A stretch of 58,702 nucleotides of DNA from an uncultured Flavobacteriales bacterium (GTDB taxonomy: Bacteria; Bacteroidota; Bacteroidia; Flavobacteriales_E; Vicingaceae): contig CAJXMH010000018.1 of NCBI GenBank assembly GCA_913056345.1, positions 1 to 58,702 of the forward strand. The letters run 5' to 3'. The first letter of the stretch is position 1. The number at the start of each line of letters is the position of its first letter. The notes under the pieces were generated by a model. That model made no database searches and was not told the origin of the DNA. It saw only the letters and a program-made list of their open reading frames with translations. Shown here piece after piece: positions 17,853-26,646 of the stretch. Position numbers and translations under genes: made by a program.

Positions 17853-18392
17853 ATGAAAAAATTACCTTATTTATTTGCCGCTGCAGCACTACTTATGGGA
17901 GTAGCTTGTGGGCAAGCTGAAAAGAAAGCAGAAGAAACTGCTGAAGAAAAAAGCAATACTGAAGAAGCTGTTGCTGAAGAAGAAACCGAAATGGAGACAG
18001 ACAGCGTTCATTTTGGTGAGATGATCACCGAAGAAGGTGCTGTATCTGTTGACGATTTTGCCATGAAAATGGAAGGTCAAGATACCTTAGAAGTTAAAAT
18101 TATGGCCACTGCGACTGATGTTTGTCAAAAGAAAGGTTGTTGGATGAAAGTTAAGACTGCAGATGGTGGTGACATGAGAATCCGTTTTAAAGACTATGGT
18201 TTCTTCGTACCAAAGGATATTACAGGAAAGAATGTAGTATTTGAAGGAATTGCTTTTAGAGACACTGTAAGTGTTGAGGATCTTCGTCACTACGCTGAAG
18301 ATGGTGGTCAATCTCCTGAAGAGATTGCAGCGATTACTGAGCCTGAGATCAATACCTCTTTCTTGGCACATGGTGTTATGATCAAAAACTAA
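17853..18392 (+). CDS. DUF4920 domain lipoprotein
   Basis: The 179-residue protein has a lipoprotein signal with Cys19 in 'MGVACGQ', a low-complexity Glu/Ala/Lys linker (residues 21-50) and a DUF4920 domain from about residue 60. The domain shows the family's 'CQKKGCWMKV' and 'VRF/IRFKDYGFFVP'-type blocks; the paired cysteines could bind metal or form a disulfide. The function of the family is unknown. It has its own promoter and ends at a strong terminator, so it is probably monocistronic. Confidence 0.88.
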   Translation: MKKLPYLFAAAALLMGVACGQAEKKAEETAEEKSNTEEAVAEEETEMETDSVHFGEMITEEGAVSVDDFAMKMEGQDTLEVKIMATATDVCQKKGCWMKVKTADGGDMRIRFKDYGFFVPKDITGKNVVFEGIAFRDTVSVEDLRHYAEDGGQSPEEIAAITEPEINTSFLAHGVMIKN

Positions 18393-18410
18393 AATTGAAT
18401 TAATCAATTG

Positions 18411-18438
18411 AAAAGCCTCGCATTGCGAGGCTTTTTTT
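18411..18438. terminator. Bidirectional intrinsic terminator
   Basis: AAAAGCCTCGC, a short ATT loop, GCGAGGC and a run of seven T form a strong hairpin that reads in both directions. It separates the DUF4920 gene (plus) from the RDD gene (minus), whose stop codon lies at its edge. Confidence 0.9.
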
Positions 18439-18940
18439 ATGAATTTAAACTAACGGAAGTTCCTGCAAGTTGATCGTAGAGAATACCCTTGCCACCGCTG
18501 ATTAAAAGGCTGATAAAATAGGTGAAGGCGACCACTTGAGGAAGAATCAGCAACACCCAAACCCAAGTTGGGGGTTCAATCTCTTGAAGCTGATAGAAAA
18601 CCATCCAATGCACCCCTGTGTGCGCTACTTCCCAAGGCAAAAATTTTAAGACATTTCGAACTAAGAGATTGACAGCATCCCCATTAACTTGTATTCCCAT
18701 TTTTTGCTTTCCTAGGCTTCCTTTCTTTGTTCCACTTTCGCTTAGGAAGAAATAAAAGAAAACCGGCAAAGTGAGGGTAAAGAAACCAATAAGCTGCCCC
18801 TTCAAGGGTTGTAAACTACTAGGTGTGTAATTTAAAAAGTGTACAAGGGATAAGGTTGCACCAAGCAATAAGGCAATGTATACCAACATAATCAAGTAAT
18901 CGATCAAAAAAGCAAGACTTCTTCTGTGTAGGATCAGCAT
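18437..18940 (-). CDS. RDD family membrane protein
   Basis: The 167-residue protein has three to four membrane segments. The RDD signature is visible: Arg and Asp in the first helix ('RRSLAFLIDYLIML', residues 6-19) and a 'SLGKQKMGIQV' block after the second. RDD proteins are small inner-membrane proteins. Some have been linked to ion transport, but most lack an assigned role. The gene follows the Na/Pi symporter after 16 bp on the same strand, so the two are likely co-expressed. Confidence 0.85.
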   Translation of the reverse strand: MLILHRRSLAFLIDYLIMLVYIALLLGATLSLVHFLNYTPSSLQPLKGQLIGFFTLTLPVFFYFFLSESGTKKGSLGKQKMGIQVNGDAVNLLVRNVLKFLPWEVAHTGVHWMVFYQLQEIEPPTWVWVLLILPQVVAFTYFISLLISGGKGILYDQLAGTSVSLNS

Positions 18941-18956
18941 GCGTTAAAAGTAAAAA

Positions 18957-19907
18957 TTATGCTTTTATTTTATCCTGCTCTTTAATCAACCAATTGAAAA
19001 AACGTTCAGCAAGTCCTACAAAAGGCAAGAGTAATAAAACGCCTCCGATGTTAAAAAGTACATGTGCATTTGCTATTTTCCTTCCAATATTAGCATTTGG
19101 AGATAGGTGTTCAATCAATTGAACAAAAGGTTCAAACACCAACAAACCGATGATAATCGTGATAAAGTTGAATAGTAAGTGAAAAAGCCCTGCTTTTAAA
19201 GATTGGCGAGTGCCCTTAATGGTAGCTAAAAGAGTGTCAGAACAAGTGCCAAGTTCAGCACCTAACATAATGGCCATGCCACCTGCAAGGGTAATGAGCT
19301 TTTGTTTGCCCAAAACAATGGCAATGCCAACTGTACCGCTACTTGATTGAATAATCAAGGTAACCAAACCTCCAATTAGAGTTCCTTGTAAATAATTTTC
19401 ATCAATTCTTTTGATCCAATTCTCGAAGACAGGACTGTCTCTAAGTGGATCTACAGATTCCTGCATAACAAATAGGCCAAAAAAGAGCATGCCAAAATAA
19501 AGCAAGAAGTTGCCGTAGTTTTGAATTCTTTCTGTTTTCCCGATCATGCTGAGCAATAACCCAATAAAAAGTGGAATGGCGGCATATTGACCAATGTCAA
19601 AAGCGATGAGTTGACTTGAAAAAGTAGTGCCAATGTTTGCTCCCATAATGATACCGATTGCTTTTTTAAAGTTCAAGGATTCGGCATTGATGAAAACAAT
19701 GGTTAAAATAATGACCGCCGATGAGGAACCAAGGAGAATTGTTAATACAGTGCCTACTAAAAGCGAACTAATAACATTTGAAGTGTATTCACCAATGACC
19801 TTTTTGGCTTTTGCTGTAAATACATTTTTTAGCGTATCGGATAATTTCCCAATAGAGTAAAGAAATAAAAAAAGACCCCCTGCTAATAGCGGTAGTATTT
19901 CTGCCAT
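18957..19907 (-). CDS. Na/Pi cotransporter family protein, short form without PhoU domain
   Basis: The 316-residue membrane protein contains the two inverted-repeat signature regions of the Na+/phosphate symporter family, 'LLGSSSAVIILTIVF' (near 60) and 'IQSSSGTVGIAIVL' (near 186). These serine-rich stretches line the substrate site. Many bacterial homologues carry a C-terminal PhoU-like cytoplasmic domain; here the protein stops after the membrane part. Phosphate is the expected substrate. It is the first gene of a two-gene unit with the RDD protein. Confidence 0.87.
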   Translation of the reverse strand: MAEILPLLAGGLFLFLYSIGKLSDTLKNVFTAKAKKVIGEYTSNVISSLLVGTVLTILLGSSSAVIILTIVFINAESLNFKKAIGIIMGANIGTTFSSQLIAFDIGQYAAIPLFIGLLLSMIGKTERIQNYGNFLLYFGMLFFGLFVMQESVDPLRDSPVFENWIKRIDENYLQGTLIGGLVTLIIQSSSGTVGIAIVLGKQKLITLAGGMAIMLGAELGTCSDTLLATIKGTRQSLKAGLFHLLFNFITIIIGLLVFEPFVQLIEHLSPNANIGRKIANAHVLFNIGGVLLLLPFVGLAERFFNWLIKEQDKIKA

Positions 19908-20128
19908 TCGTTGTTTGTTAAGCTACAGAATAAAAGTATTATTTGACCGCTACTAATTTTAGTTTCGAAAAAAGCTTAAGGGTAAGTTCTTCTAGCCTTA
20001 AAGTTATTTTAAGGTTAGTTTCAACTGGTTAAAATTGGGTAAATAAAATATTATAAGATAGTTATGTTTTATTTTCTGCTCTTTTAATTAGATAATCATT
20101 CCTTTTCTTCGTGAATTAAACTTTTCAT

Positions 20129-20953
20129 ATGCAGAAATTAAGTTCTTTCCTTTCAGGAGTCAATTCCTACCTTGGAGCAGCTGTAATGTTGATTGCCCTT
20201 GTGGTCTCTTATTTTATCTACCATAATTTAATTGGTAACCCTGCTAATTTTATAGAAGGTGATCCAGCTAATGAACCCATAGAAGGGAATTATCTTGGGG
20301 TAGTGCATAAAGGAGGTCCCATTGTAATTTTACAAATCTCCTTTATCATTATTTTGATTGCTTATATTTTAGAAAGGGGTATTACCTTAAGTCTTGCTAG
20401 CGGAAGAAGAAACAATAAACAGTTTGCTCAATCAGTTGAATCAAAGCTTCATCAAAACGACTTTAAAGAAATAGAAAAGCTTGCCAATATTCAGAAGGGT
20501 TCAGTTGGAAATGTTGTTCGAAAAGGGATTGAAAGTTTCAAGAATGCAAACGAAAAAAATGAGTGGAGTCAATCTGAGAAAGCTTATCGATTAAAAACTG
20601 AATTAGAAGAAGCCACACACCTTGAAGTTCCGGTATTGGAAAAGAATATGATTATTCTTTCTACACTAGCTTCTATAGCTACCTTAGTTGGACTTTTAGG
20701 AACAGTAACAGGAATGATTCGTGCCTTTTCTGCATTAGCAAGATCAGGTACCCCGGATGCAGTAGGATTAGCCGGAGGTATTTCTCAAGCCTTAGTAACA
20801 ACAGCTCTTGGTATTTCTACAGCAGCTGTTGCTATTGTTTTTTACAATTTGTTTACCAACAGCATTGATAAGATTACTTATAGTATTGATGAAACAAACT
20901 ACGCTATCTTAAATCATTTTAAAGAAAAGGCTAAAAGCAACGAAAAAGTCTAA
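20129..20953 (+). CDS. exbB: MotA/TolQ/ExbB proton channel protein
   Basis: First gene of a four-gene TonB system. The 274-residue protein has three membrane segments (near 15-35, 65-85 and 175-245), and the MotA/TolQ/ExbB channel domain covers the second half ('LASIATLVGLLGTVTGMIRA', near 188-207). ExbB pentamers conduct protons and, with ExbD, energise TonB. It differs from E. coli ExbB by a long N-terminal extension, as is usual in Bacteroidota. The next gene follows after 11 bp. Confidence 0.92.
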   Translation: MQKLSSFLSGVNSYLGAAVMLIALVVSYFIYHNLIGNPANFIEGDPANEPIEGNYLGVVHKGGPIVILQISFIIILIAYILERGITLSLASGRRNNKQFAQSVESKLHQNDFKEIEKLANIQKGSVGNVVRKGIESFKNANEKNEWSQSEKAYRLKTELEEATHLEVPVLEKNMIILSTLASIATLVGLLGTVTGMIRAFSALARSGTPDAVGLAGGISQALVTTALGISTAAVAIVFYNLFTNSIDKITYSIDETNYAILNHFKEKAKSNEKV

Positions 20954-20964
20954 GCCAAAGAGCA

Positions 20965-21561
20965 ATGCCAAACCTTCGAAAATTAAAAAAGTTACCGAAA
21001 CTTGACATGAACCCCATGGTTGACATGGCTTTTTTGTTAGTTAGCTTTTTTATGATGACGACAACTTTTAAAACCGACACTCCGGCAGAAATAAATTTAC
21101 CCGATAGTCATTCTAAGGTTAAAATACCTGAGAGAAATATGGCAACAATTACTGTATCAAAGGATGGTAGGATATTCTTTGGAATTGACAATAAGTTTAA
21201 GCGAGCCAGAATGTTAGATGTAATTAGCACACAGGCTGAAATTAGTTTTACAGAACATCAAAGAAATGTGTTTTCCTTACAAAATAGCTTTGGAACACCT
21301 TTAAACCAACTTGGCGACTTTTTAGAGGAACGTGCTTTAGGAAATAAGGTTGAACAGCATGGTATACCCGCAGATTCAACTCAAAATGAGCTAAAGAAAT
21401 GGTTGTTGGCCTCCCGTATTTCTAATCCTAGTTTAAGATATTCCATCCATGCTGACCAAGAAGTTCCTTATCCTATTATTCATGATTGTATTGAGAGTTT
21501 AAGAGACTTAAACATTACCCGTTTCAATTTGATAACTGTTGGAGATGATTCCCCCTCTTGA
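20965..21561 (+). CDS. exbD: ExbD/TolR biopolymer transport protein, copy 1
   Basis: The 198-residue protein begins with a short basic tail, then the hallmark 'MNPMVDMAFLLVSFFMMTT' helix (residues 13-31), whose Asp is the proton-carrying residue of ExbD. A periplasmic domain follows. It pairs with the ExbB above and the second ExbD below. Two different ExbD copies beside one ExbB are common in this phylum. It overlaps the start of the next gene by about 17 bp. Confidence 0.9.
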   Translation: MPNLRKLKKLPKLDMNPMVDMAFLLVSFFMMTTTFKTDTPAEINLPDSHSKVKIPERNMATITVSKDGRIFFGIDNKFKRARMLDVISTQAEISFTEHQRNVFSLQNSFGTPLNQLGDFLEERALGNKVEQHGIPADSTQNELKKWLLASRISNPSLRYSIHADQEVPYPIIHDCIESLRDLNITRFNLITVGDDSPS

Positions 21562-22063
21562 GGAAATAGAAGTTGAACGAATTCATAAACGTTCTGTCAG
21601 TGATTCAAAAGCTGAGAAGCGGAATGTCAATGTAGACATGAATCCTATGGTCGATTTGGCTTTTTTATTATTGACTTTTTTTATGCTTGCTACGACATTT
21701 AGTAAGCCTTTTGCCATGGAATTACTAGTACCCGCAAAACCAAAAGAAAATGCAGTTGAGAAAGAAATCCCTGTAAAAGAATCTAAAACCCTTAGTCTAT
21801 TGCTGTTGGAAGACAAGCTTATTTGGTACAATGGGATCACCGACCCTGAAGTGAATGAAATGGAATACCAGAGCGAAAAGATTGATGCCCTGATTAAAAC
21901 TCAAATCATTCAGATCTCAGGATTAGTTGTTCTGATAAAACCTCATGAAAAAAGTAATTATGGACAGCTAGTGCAACTTATTGATCTTTTAAACCAGAAT
22001 AAATCAAAGCGCTATGCTATAACTGAATGTTCAAACTTTGATTTGAAGCTAATCAATGAGTAA
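21545..22063 (+). CDS. exbD: ExbD/TolR biopolymer transport protein, copy 2
   Basis: This product of about 172 residues has the same ExbD helix ('MNPMVDLAFLLLTFFMLATT') after an N-terminal tail. I prefer ATG at 21545 over the in-frame TTG at 21539. Either way the start lies inside the end of the first exbD, indicating translational coupling. It overlaps tonB by 8 bp at its end. The periplasmic domains of the two ExbDs are quite different, so they probably do different jobs, not the same one twice. Confidence 0.9.
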   Translation: MIPPLEEIEVERIHKRSVSDSKAEKRNVNVDMNPMVDLAFLLLTFFMLATTFSKPFAMELLVPAKPKENAVEKEIPVKESKTLSLLLLEDKLIWYNGITDPEVNEMEYQSEKIDALIKTQIIQISGLVVLIKPHEKSNYGQLVQLIDLLNQNKSKRYAITECSNFDLKLINE

Positions 22064-22829
22064 AAGTGAATATCTATACGGCGCCGAATATTTAAAAGCA
22101 AAAGCAGTCCACTTTACTTTTATTGCCATAACAGTTTCATGCACATTGGTGTTAGGGATGTTTTTAATACCAAAAATTCAAAAATGGTTAAGTAAAGAGG
22201 AGGAGTCTACTGTAGTAAAAGTACAGGCAAAAAAAGTAATCAATTACGCCGAACTATCTGCACCACCACCCATTGATTTAGAACAAGCAAAACCACCACC
22301 CAAAAAAGTTGATGTGAAGATAAAAACCGTGAAGTTTTTACAACCGGTAGCAAAAAAAGACGAAGAAGTGCCTGACGAAGAGCTTATCCCAACTATGGAC
22401 GAAATGGAACATACACAGATTGGAGCTAAAGACCAAGAAGGGGTGGATAGTATAGTTTTTCACCAAGAAGAGGCAGTTGAAGTTGAATACCATCCAGAGG
22501 CCGAAATGGAACCTTATTCTTTTGTACAAAAAATGCCTGAATTTTTTGGAGGATCTAAGGCCTTAATTAAATATCTTTCAGAAAATATAAGTTATCCAGC
22601 AATAGCCAAAGATGCAGGGATTGAAGGTACTGTTTATATAAATTTTGTAGTAGAACCCGACGGTACAATAAGTAATGAAAAAGTCTTGCGCAGTGTACAT
22701 CCAAGCATAGATAAAGAGGCTTTAAAAGTAATTGCACAGATGCCTAAATGGCAAGCAGGAGAGCAAAATGGACAATTTGTGCGAGTTAGTTTTACAATTC
22801 CGGTCCGTTTTTACTTAAAGGATAAATAA
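22056..22829 (+). CDS. tonB: TonB energy transducer
   Basis: The 257-residue protein has an N-terminal membrane anchor (~18-40), a Pro/Lys-rich periplasmic spacer ('APPPIDLEQAKPPPKKVDVK', near 68-88), an acidic stretch and a C-terminal TonB domain (~165-255: 'YPAIAKDAGIEGTVYINFVV', then 'MPKWQAGEQNGQFVRVSFTI'). It transmits proton-motive force to TonB-dependent receptors of the outer membrane. It is the last gene of the exbB-exbD-exbD-tonB operon. No receptor gene is linked, so it is likely a general system. Confidence 0.92.
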   Translation: MSKSEYLYGAEYLKAKAVHFTFIAITVSCTLVLGMFLIPKIQKWLSKEEESTVVKVQAKKVINYAELSAPPPIDLEQAKPPPKKVDVKIKTVKFLQPVAKKDEEVPDEELIPTMDEMEHTQIGAKDQEGVDSIVFHQEEAVEVEYHPEAEMEPYSFVQKMPEFFGGSKALIKYLSENISYPAIAKDAGIEGTVYINFVVEPDGTISNEKVLRSVHPSIDKEALKVIAQMPKWQAGEQNGQFVRVSFTIPVRFYLKDK

Positions 22830-22833
22830 CCAT

Positions 22834-25683
22834 TTAAAAGTTTGTAGCAAAGAAAAGTTGATGCCGCCAGCTGTTTGCAGCTTGACTTCCAACTTCATTC
22901 AGCCGATAAGCAGAACGCACGCCTATGGTTAGGGTAGCCCAATTAAACCAAACATTATCAAAGCTTAATTCTGTTCCTACACTTCTAAAAACAGTTTGTC
23001 TATCAAGCAGATCTAGCTGACTTTCTCCATAATCAAAAAAGAAGTTTGCGCGAATGCGTTTGAAGTATGTAATGCCACCAAAGCCCCAATCAGGATAAAG
23101 CAAAGGTAAACGATAAGCCATTGAGAGTCTGTAAAAAGCATCATTTAAAGGCAAGTTATACCCTCTAGGGTAAAAGAAATTGTCAAACCATTGGTAGCTA
23201 TTTCTCAGCGATTCGCTCAGTAATCCACCACTCAATTGCAAGCTGTGATTGGCAAATAAACCAGGTAAAAATGCTCTCGCACTCATTGCTAATCGAGCTT
23301 CAGTGGCTGCTTCTTGGTTTAAGCCATAGTTTATACTTGTTTGAAATCCCCACTTGGGCGCCAAGTTCTGTAAGGCTGTTCTACGCAATGCAGAAAAACG
23401 CAAACTACCTTCAATTAATGCGGTTTGTGTCCTTTGGTTGTTAAACTGTGAATCCAGAAAAAGTAGATCATAGCTTAGGGAAGGTTGAAAACTGTAGCGG
23501 TAATTTCCCCTTAAAGTGGAAAGTGGAATGTTGACACTTAAGCCGATTTGGTCTTGAACTAAAGACGCATCAATTAAATTATTTTCTTCGTTAAAACGCT
23601 TAAAACTTCGAAAACTCCTTGAAGCGCTTAAGCGGAAAACAGGTAGGTATTTACCAAATGATAGGTTGGTGCTGTAATAGCTAGCCTCCTCATTTAAGTT
23701 GTAGCCCGCAGTAGTGCGTGCGCTCCAATTTCTCAAATAATCATTAAAAGCTAAGCTAATCGATTGATCGCTTGGACTTGCGTTAATGGGCCAAGAATGC
23801 AGCTTCAATTTACTGAATCCTGCCTTGTAGGGTTTGCTTTTAGCTTCAACTTCTGCTAAGTTTTCCAGAAAGTCTTCGTTTGCCTCAGCAAGGTTTTGAA
23901 GCTGCCAAGTTTGCTCGATGGGTTCAGTGATTTTAATATTACGTTTTAAACTTTCCGATAACTGAAGCTTGCGAATGGCAAAACCGTTGAATTTCCCTTC
24001 TGTGAAAACGAGGGTCTTGTTTTTACTGTCGTAGAAAGGATGATAGGCGCCTATCTGTGATTCACTTAACTGCTCAATCGCTGCGTCATCTTCTAATTTT
24101 ATGCGGTAAAGGTTGTCGATTTGGTTAAAAGATGCACTAAAGTAGAGGTAGTTACCTTGAATACGGATATCATCTATGCTGTGAGTTGTCCATGGGGTTA
24201 GTTGCTTTACTTTATCTTTTTTCGGGTCAAAAAAGTGAATGGCAACCTGATTGTTTCGCTGAAGTATGAAGTAAATTTGCTTTTGCTCATCTTCGGCCAA
24301 TCGACTCAAAAAAGAATCGGTTGAGAAAGTTTTAAGGGTTTGTCGCTTGCCACTTTTTAAGTCAAGCTTAATCAGCTGACAACTTAATGATTCTGTATAC
24401 TCAATGGCATAAACTGCATTTTGAGCTTGACTAATTATGGGAGAGAAGAGTCGAGCCTTTTTACTCAAATAGCGTTTTTCACCTTGCTTTTTATCGTAGA
24501 TCACTAAATTGCTGTACTGCTTTCGTGACCTTCTTGGATCAACTGCTTGTTCTGTCCATACTAGATAATTTCCAGCACTATGAAAATAGCGGTCATAGGT
24601 AAAACCTGGTTTCACAAGACTTTGCTCTTTACCTTCAACGATCTTGACTATAGCATCTGTTTTTTGATAGGATTGCTTCCAAACGATCAGCTCGTTAGCA
24701 TCAGTTAGTTGAGGGTAGTAATAAAAAGTAGGTACTCGATCTTTTGCCTCTTTAATCGGTTTATGAGGGGTTAAGCTCCTGCCTTCTAGTTGCTTATTCC
24801 AATGTGTTTTGACACTTTTCCAAGCAGAATCGTATAAGCTTTTGGTGGTGAATCCACTGTGTGCTTTAAGGGAACGGCTAAACGGATAAATGATTTTATC
24901 ATAAGCTGCAGCTTCTCTCATCACTTTTGGCAGCACTTGAGCGCCTTTTTCATTTTGTAAATGACTAAGCAGGGTATAGCCCCAAGCGTAATGATTGGGA
25001 ACCCAATCTTTAAAGGAACCATTTCTAATCTTGTGGTAGCGGTACTTTTTCTTGGCTTGGGCAATGCTTCTTTGCCCTAAGGTAAAAAAGGGAAGTCTTC
25101 CTCTTCCGCTTTTACTTAGCAAGGTCTCTGTTAGAATAGCATCTCCTTCCCAAAACCAATTGGGTAGTGCAAATTGAGAAAAGGAGGCCCAGCCAATCTC
25201 ACCAAAGATCCAATGGCCTACCTTGGAGGCTCCAACTTTGGTATTGGCGAATTGCAGAATATGCCGGTATTCATGTAGAGCAAGTAGGTTGCCCCACTGC
25301 GTGGTACCTAAATTCCTAAAGGTTGGGGGAGGAGTTAAAAAGAATTCTGAACGAAAGGGTGCTAAGCCAACATAGCCATTTGCTACTAAGGTCTGGTTGT
25401 GCAGGAAAAGCGGGATTCTTGCCTTTTTTTCTCCAATCAGGCGGTGTTGATTAAATTGTTGGTTGAGTACCCGAGCAGTTTGCAGTGCAAAGGGTTTCAG
25501 TTTGGCAGGATAAATGATTTTAGCCGAAGGAGTCTCTAACTTTTGCCAGCTCTGTTGATTAGGGTTAATCCCTAAGTTTTGAGAAAAAGCAAGCTGGTAC
25601 AAAAGCAGTAAGCTGACAAAAATCAAAAAGCGATGAACCCTAAGGCCATCGCTTTTCTGTGATAATATACTAAGCTGCTGCAA
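22834..25683 (-). CDS. Outer-membrane protein with HExxH metallopeptidase-like domain, beta-propeller and C-terminal barrel
   Basis: The 949-residue protein has a signal peptide (~17-35). A gluzincin-like region follows, with HEYRH (137-141) and, about 40 residues on, 'WFWEGDAILTE', the usual second-helix Glu of peptidase-MA-like families. Next comes a TolB/PD40-like propeller (~310-590), and then a beta-rich barrel part with a terminal Phe (~650-949), resembling surface-antigen/BamA-type barrels. The apparent start is TTG at 25683, preceded by an AAGGA-like site; no ATG fits before the signal peptide. It lies 10 bp after the universal stress gene on the same strand. Peptidase activity is inferred from motifs only. 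Confidence 0.72.
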   Translation of the reverse strand: MQQLSILSQKSDGLRVHRFLIFVSLLLLYQLAFSQNLGINPNQQSWQKLETPSAKIIYPAKLKPFALQTARVLNQQFNQHRLIGEKKARIPLFLHNQTLVANGYVGLAPFRSEFFLTPPPTFRNLGTTQWGNLLALHEYRHILQFANTKVGASKVGHWIFGEIGWASFSQFALPNWFWEGDAILTETLLSKSGRGRLPFFTLGQRSIAQAKKKYRYHKIRNGSFKDWVPNHYAWGYTLLSHLQNEKGAQVLPKVMREAAAYDKIIYPFSRSLKAHSGFTTKSLYDSAWKSVKTHWNKQLEGRSLTPHKPIKEAKDRVPTFYYYPQLTDANELIVWKQSYQKTDAIVKIVEGKEQSLVKPGFTYDRYFHSAGNYLVWTEQAVDPRRSRKQYSNLVIYDKKQGEKRYLSKKARLFSPIISQAQNAVYAIEYTESLSCQLIKLDLKSGKRQTLKTFSTDSFLSRLAEDEQKQIYFILQRNNQVAIHFFDPKKDKVKQLTPWTTHSIDDIRIQGNYLYFSASFNQIDNLYRIKLEDDAAIEQLSESQIGAYHPFYDSKNKTLVFTEGKFNGFAIRKLQLSESLKRNIKITEPIEQTWQLQNLAEANEDFLENLAEVEAKSKPYKAGFSKLKLHSWPINASPSDQSISLAFNDYLRNWSARTTAGYNLNEEASYYSTNLSFGKYLPVFRLSASRSFRSFKRFNEENNLIDASLVQDQIGLSVNIPLSTLRGNYRYSFQPSLSYDLLFLDSQFNNQRTQTALIEGSLRFSALRRTALQNLAPKWGFQTSINYGLNQEAATEARLAMSARAFLPGLFANHSLQLSGGLLSESLRNSYQWFDNFFYPRGYNLPLNDAFYRLSMAYRLPLLYPDWGFGGITYFKRIRANFFFDYGESQLDLLDRQTVFRSVGTELSFDNVWFNWATLTIGVRSAYRLNEVGSQAANSWRHQLFFATNF

Positions 25684-25693
25684 GTCCTTATTT

Positions 25694-26497
25694 TTACTCA
25701 GGAATTACAAGCATAGGCAAGTTGGCGTGCATAACAGCTTTCCTGCTATCGCTTTGGTTAAAAAAGCGTTCCCAAAAGGTTTGTTTTCTTCTAACCATTA
25801 CCAAAATACCTTCTGTTTCCGCTGTACCTTTTTTGAGGCCATCTTCAACGTTTTCCGCATGGATCTCATGTACTGATATTTTTACTCCTTCAAAAAACTT
25901 TTTTAATTCAGAAGTATCTTGCAGAGGTGAATCGTTTTCTGTGATTACATGCAAAATGCGCAAGGGAAGCGAGTGTTTTTGAGTGAAAAACTGAATGGGC
26001 TCTACTACTGCTTCTGGAAAACCCTTCCCGTCATAGCTAATGATCAATTCATTGATATTCTTGTCTTGGTAATTTTCAGGAACCACATAAAGCGGTCGGC
26101 TAAGCTTACGCATCATATCTACCGTGCTGCTTCCAATTAATACTTCTTGAACCCCCGACGCTCCTTTAGTTCCCATAACGATGCAATCTGCTTTTGAATC
26201 TGCCGCTACAATCTTAGATTGTTCGGCAAAGTCTCCTTGAGCTAATCTTGTTTCGAGTTTCATATCTTGGTTAGCAAAACGTTCTTTTAATTTTGCGCTG
26301 AATTCCTCCATGTCCTTTTCAGCTTGTTTTTTTAACTCTTCCATGAGGTAAAAAAGACCGCTGGTTCCACCATGCGGGATATCATATACGTGCAGCATTA
26401 CGTATTTCGTTTCGGGATTTCCAAGTTTTGAAACAGCAAAATCAACTGCCATTAATGCATTTTTAGAAAAATCAGTTGGGATTAAAATGGTTTGCAT
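25694..26497 (-). CDS. Universal stress protein with two UspA domains
   Basis: The 267-residue protein is a tandem UspA. Domain 1 (1-150) carries the ATP-binding signature G-x2-G-x9-GSS in 'GTKGASGVQEVLIGSST', and domain 2 (150-267) is shorter and lacks a clear glycine signature. Such proteins often respond to low oxygen or redox stress. It is divergent from the Crp/Fnr gene at 26647, with about 150 bp between, so a functional link to the neighbouring sulfur/oxygen regulon is possible. No copy of the GTAAC-N4-GTTAC palindrome was found in that gap. Confidence 0.9.
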   Translation of the reverse strand: MQTILIPTDFSKNALMAVDFAVSKLGNPETKYVMLHVYDIPHGGTSGLFYLMEELKKQAEKDMEEFSAKLKERFANQDMKLETRLAQGDFAEQSKIVAADSKADCIVMGTKGASGVQEVLIGSSTVDMMRKLSRPLYVVPENYQDKNINELIISYDGKGFPEAVVEPIQFFTQKHSLPLRILHVITENDSPLQDTSELKKFFEGVKISVHEIHAENVEDGLKKGTAETEGILVMVRRKQTFWERFFNQSDSRKAVMHANLPMLVIPE

Positions 26498-26646
26498 TTT
26501 TTTCTAATTCAAATTTGAAACATAAAGATGCTAAAGAAAAGAATATTATCAGTCTTTTGGACAATAATAATCTGTTAAATTTCGATTTAGATAGTGGCAT
26601 TACACAATTGTTAAAGCCTTAATTTTACTCAGCTAAATAAGTAAGC

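Noticed and set aside
26498-26646. Autoregulatory operator before the Crp/Fnr gene
   Set aside because: No GTAAC-N4-GTTAC palindrome in this gap; GTGGCATTACAC-like sequences there are too poor a match.
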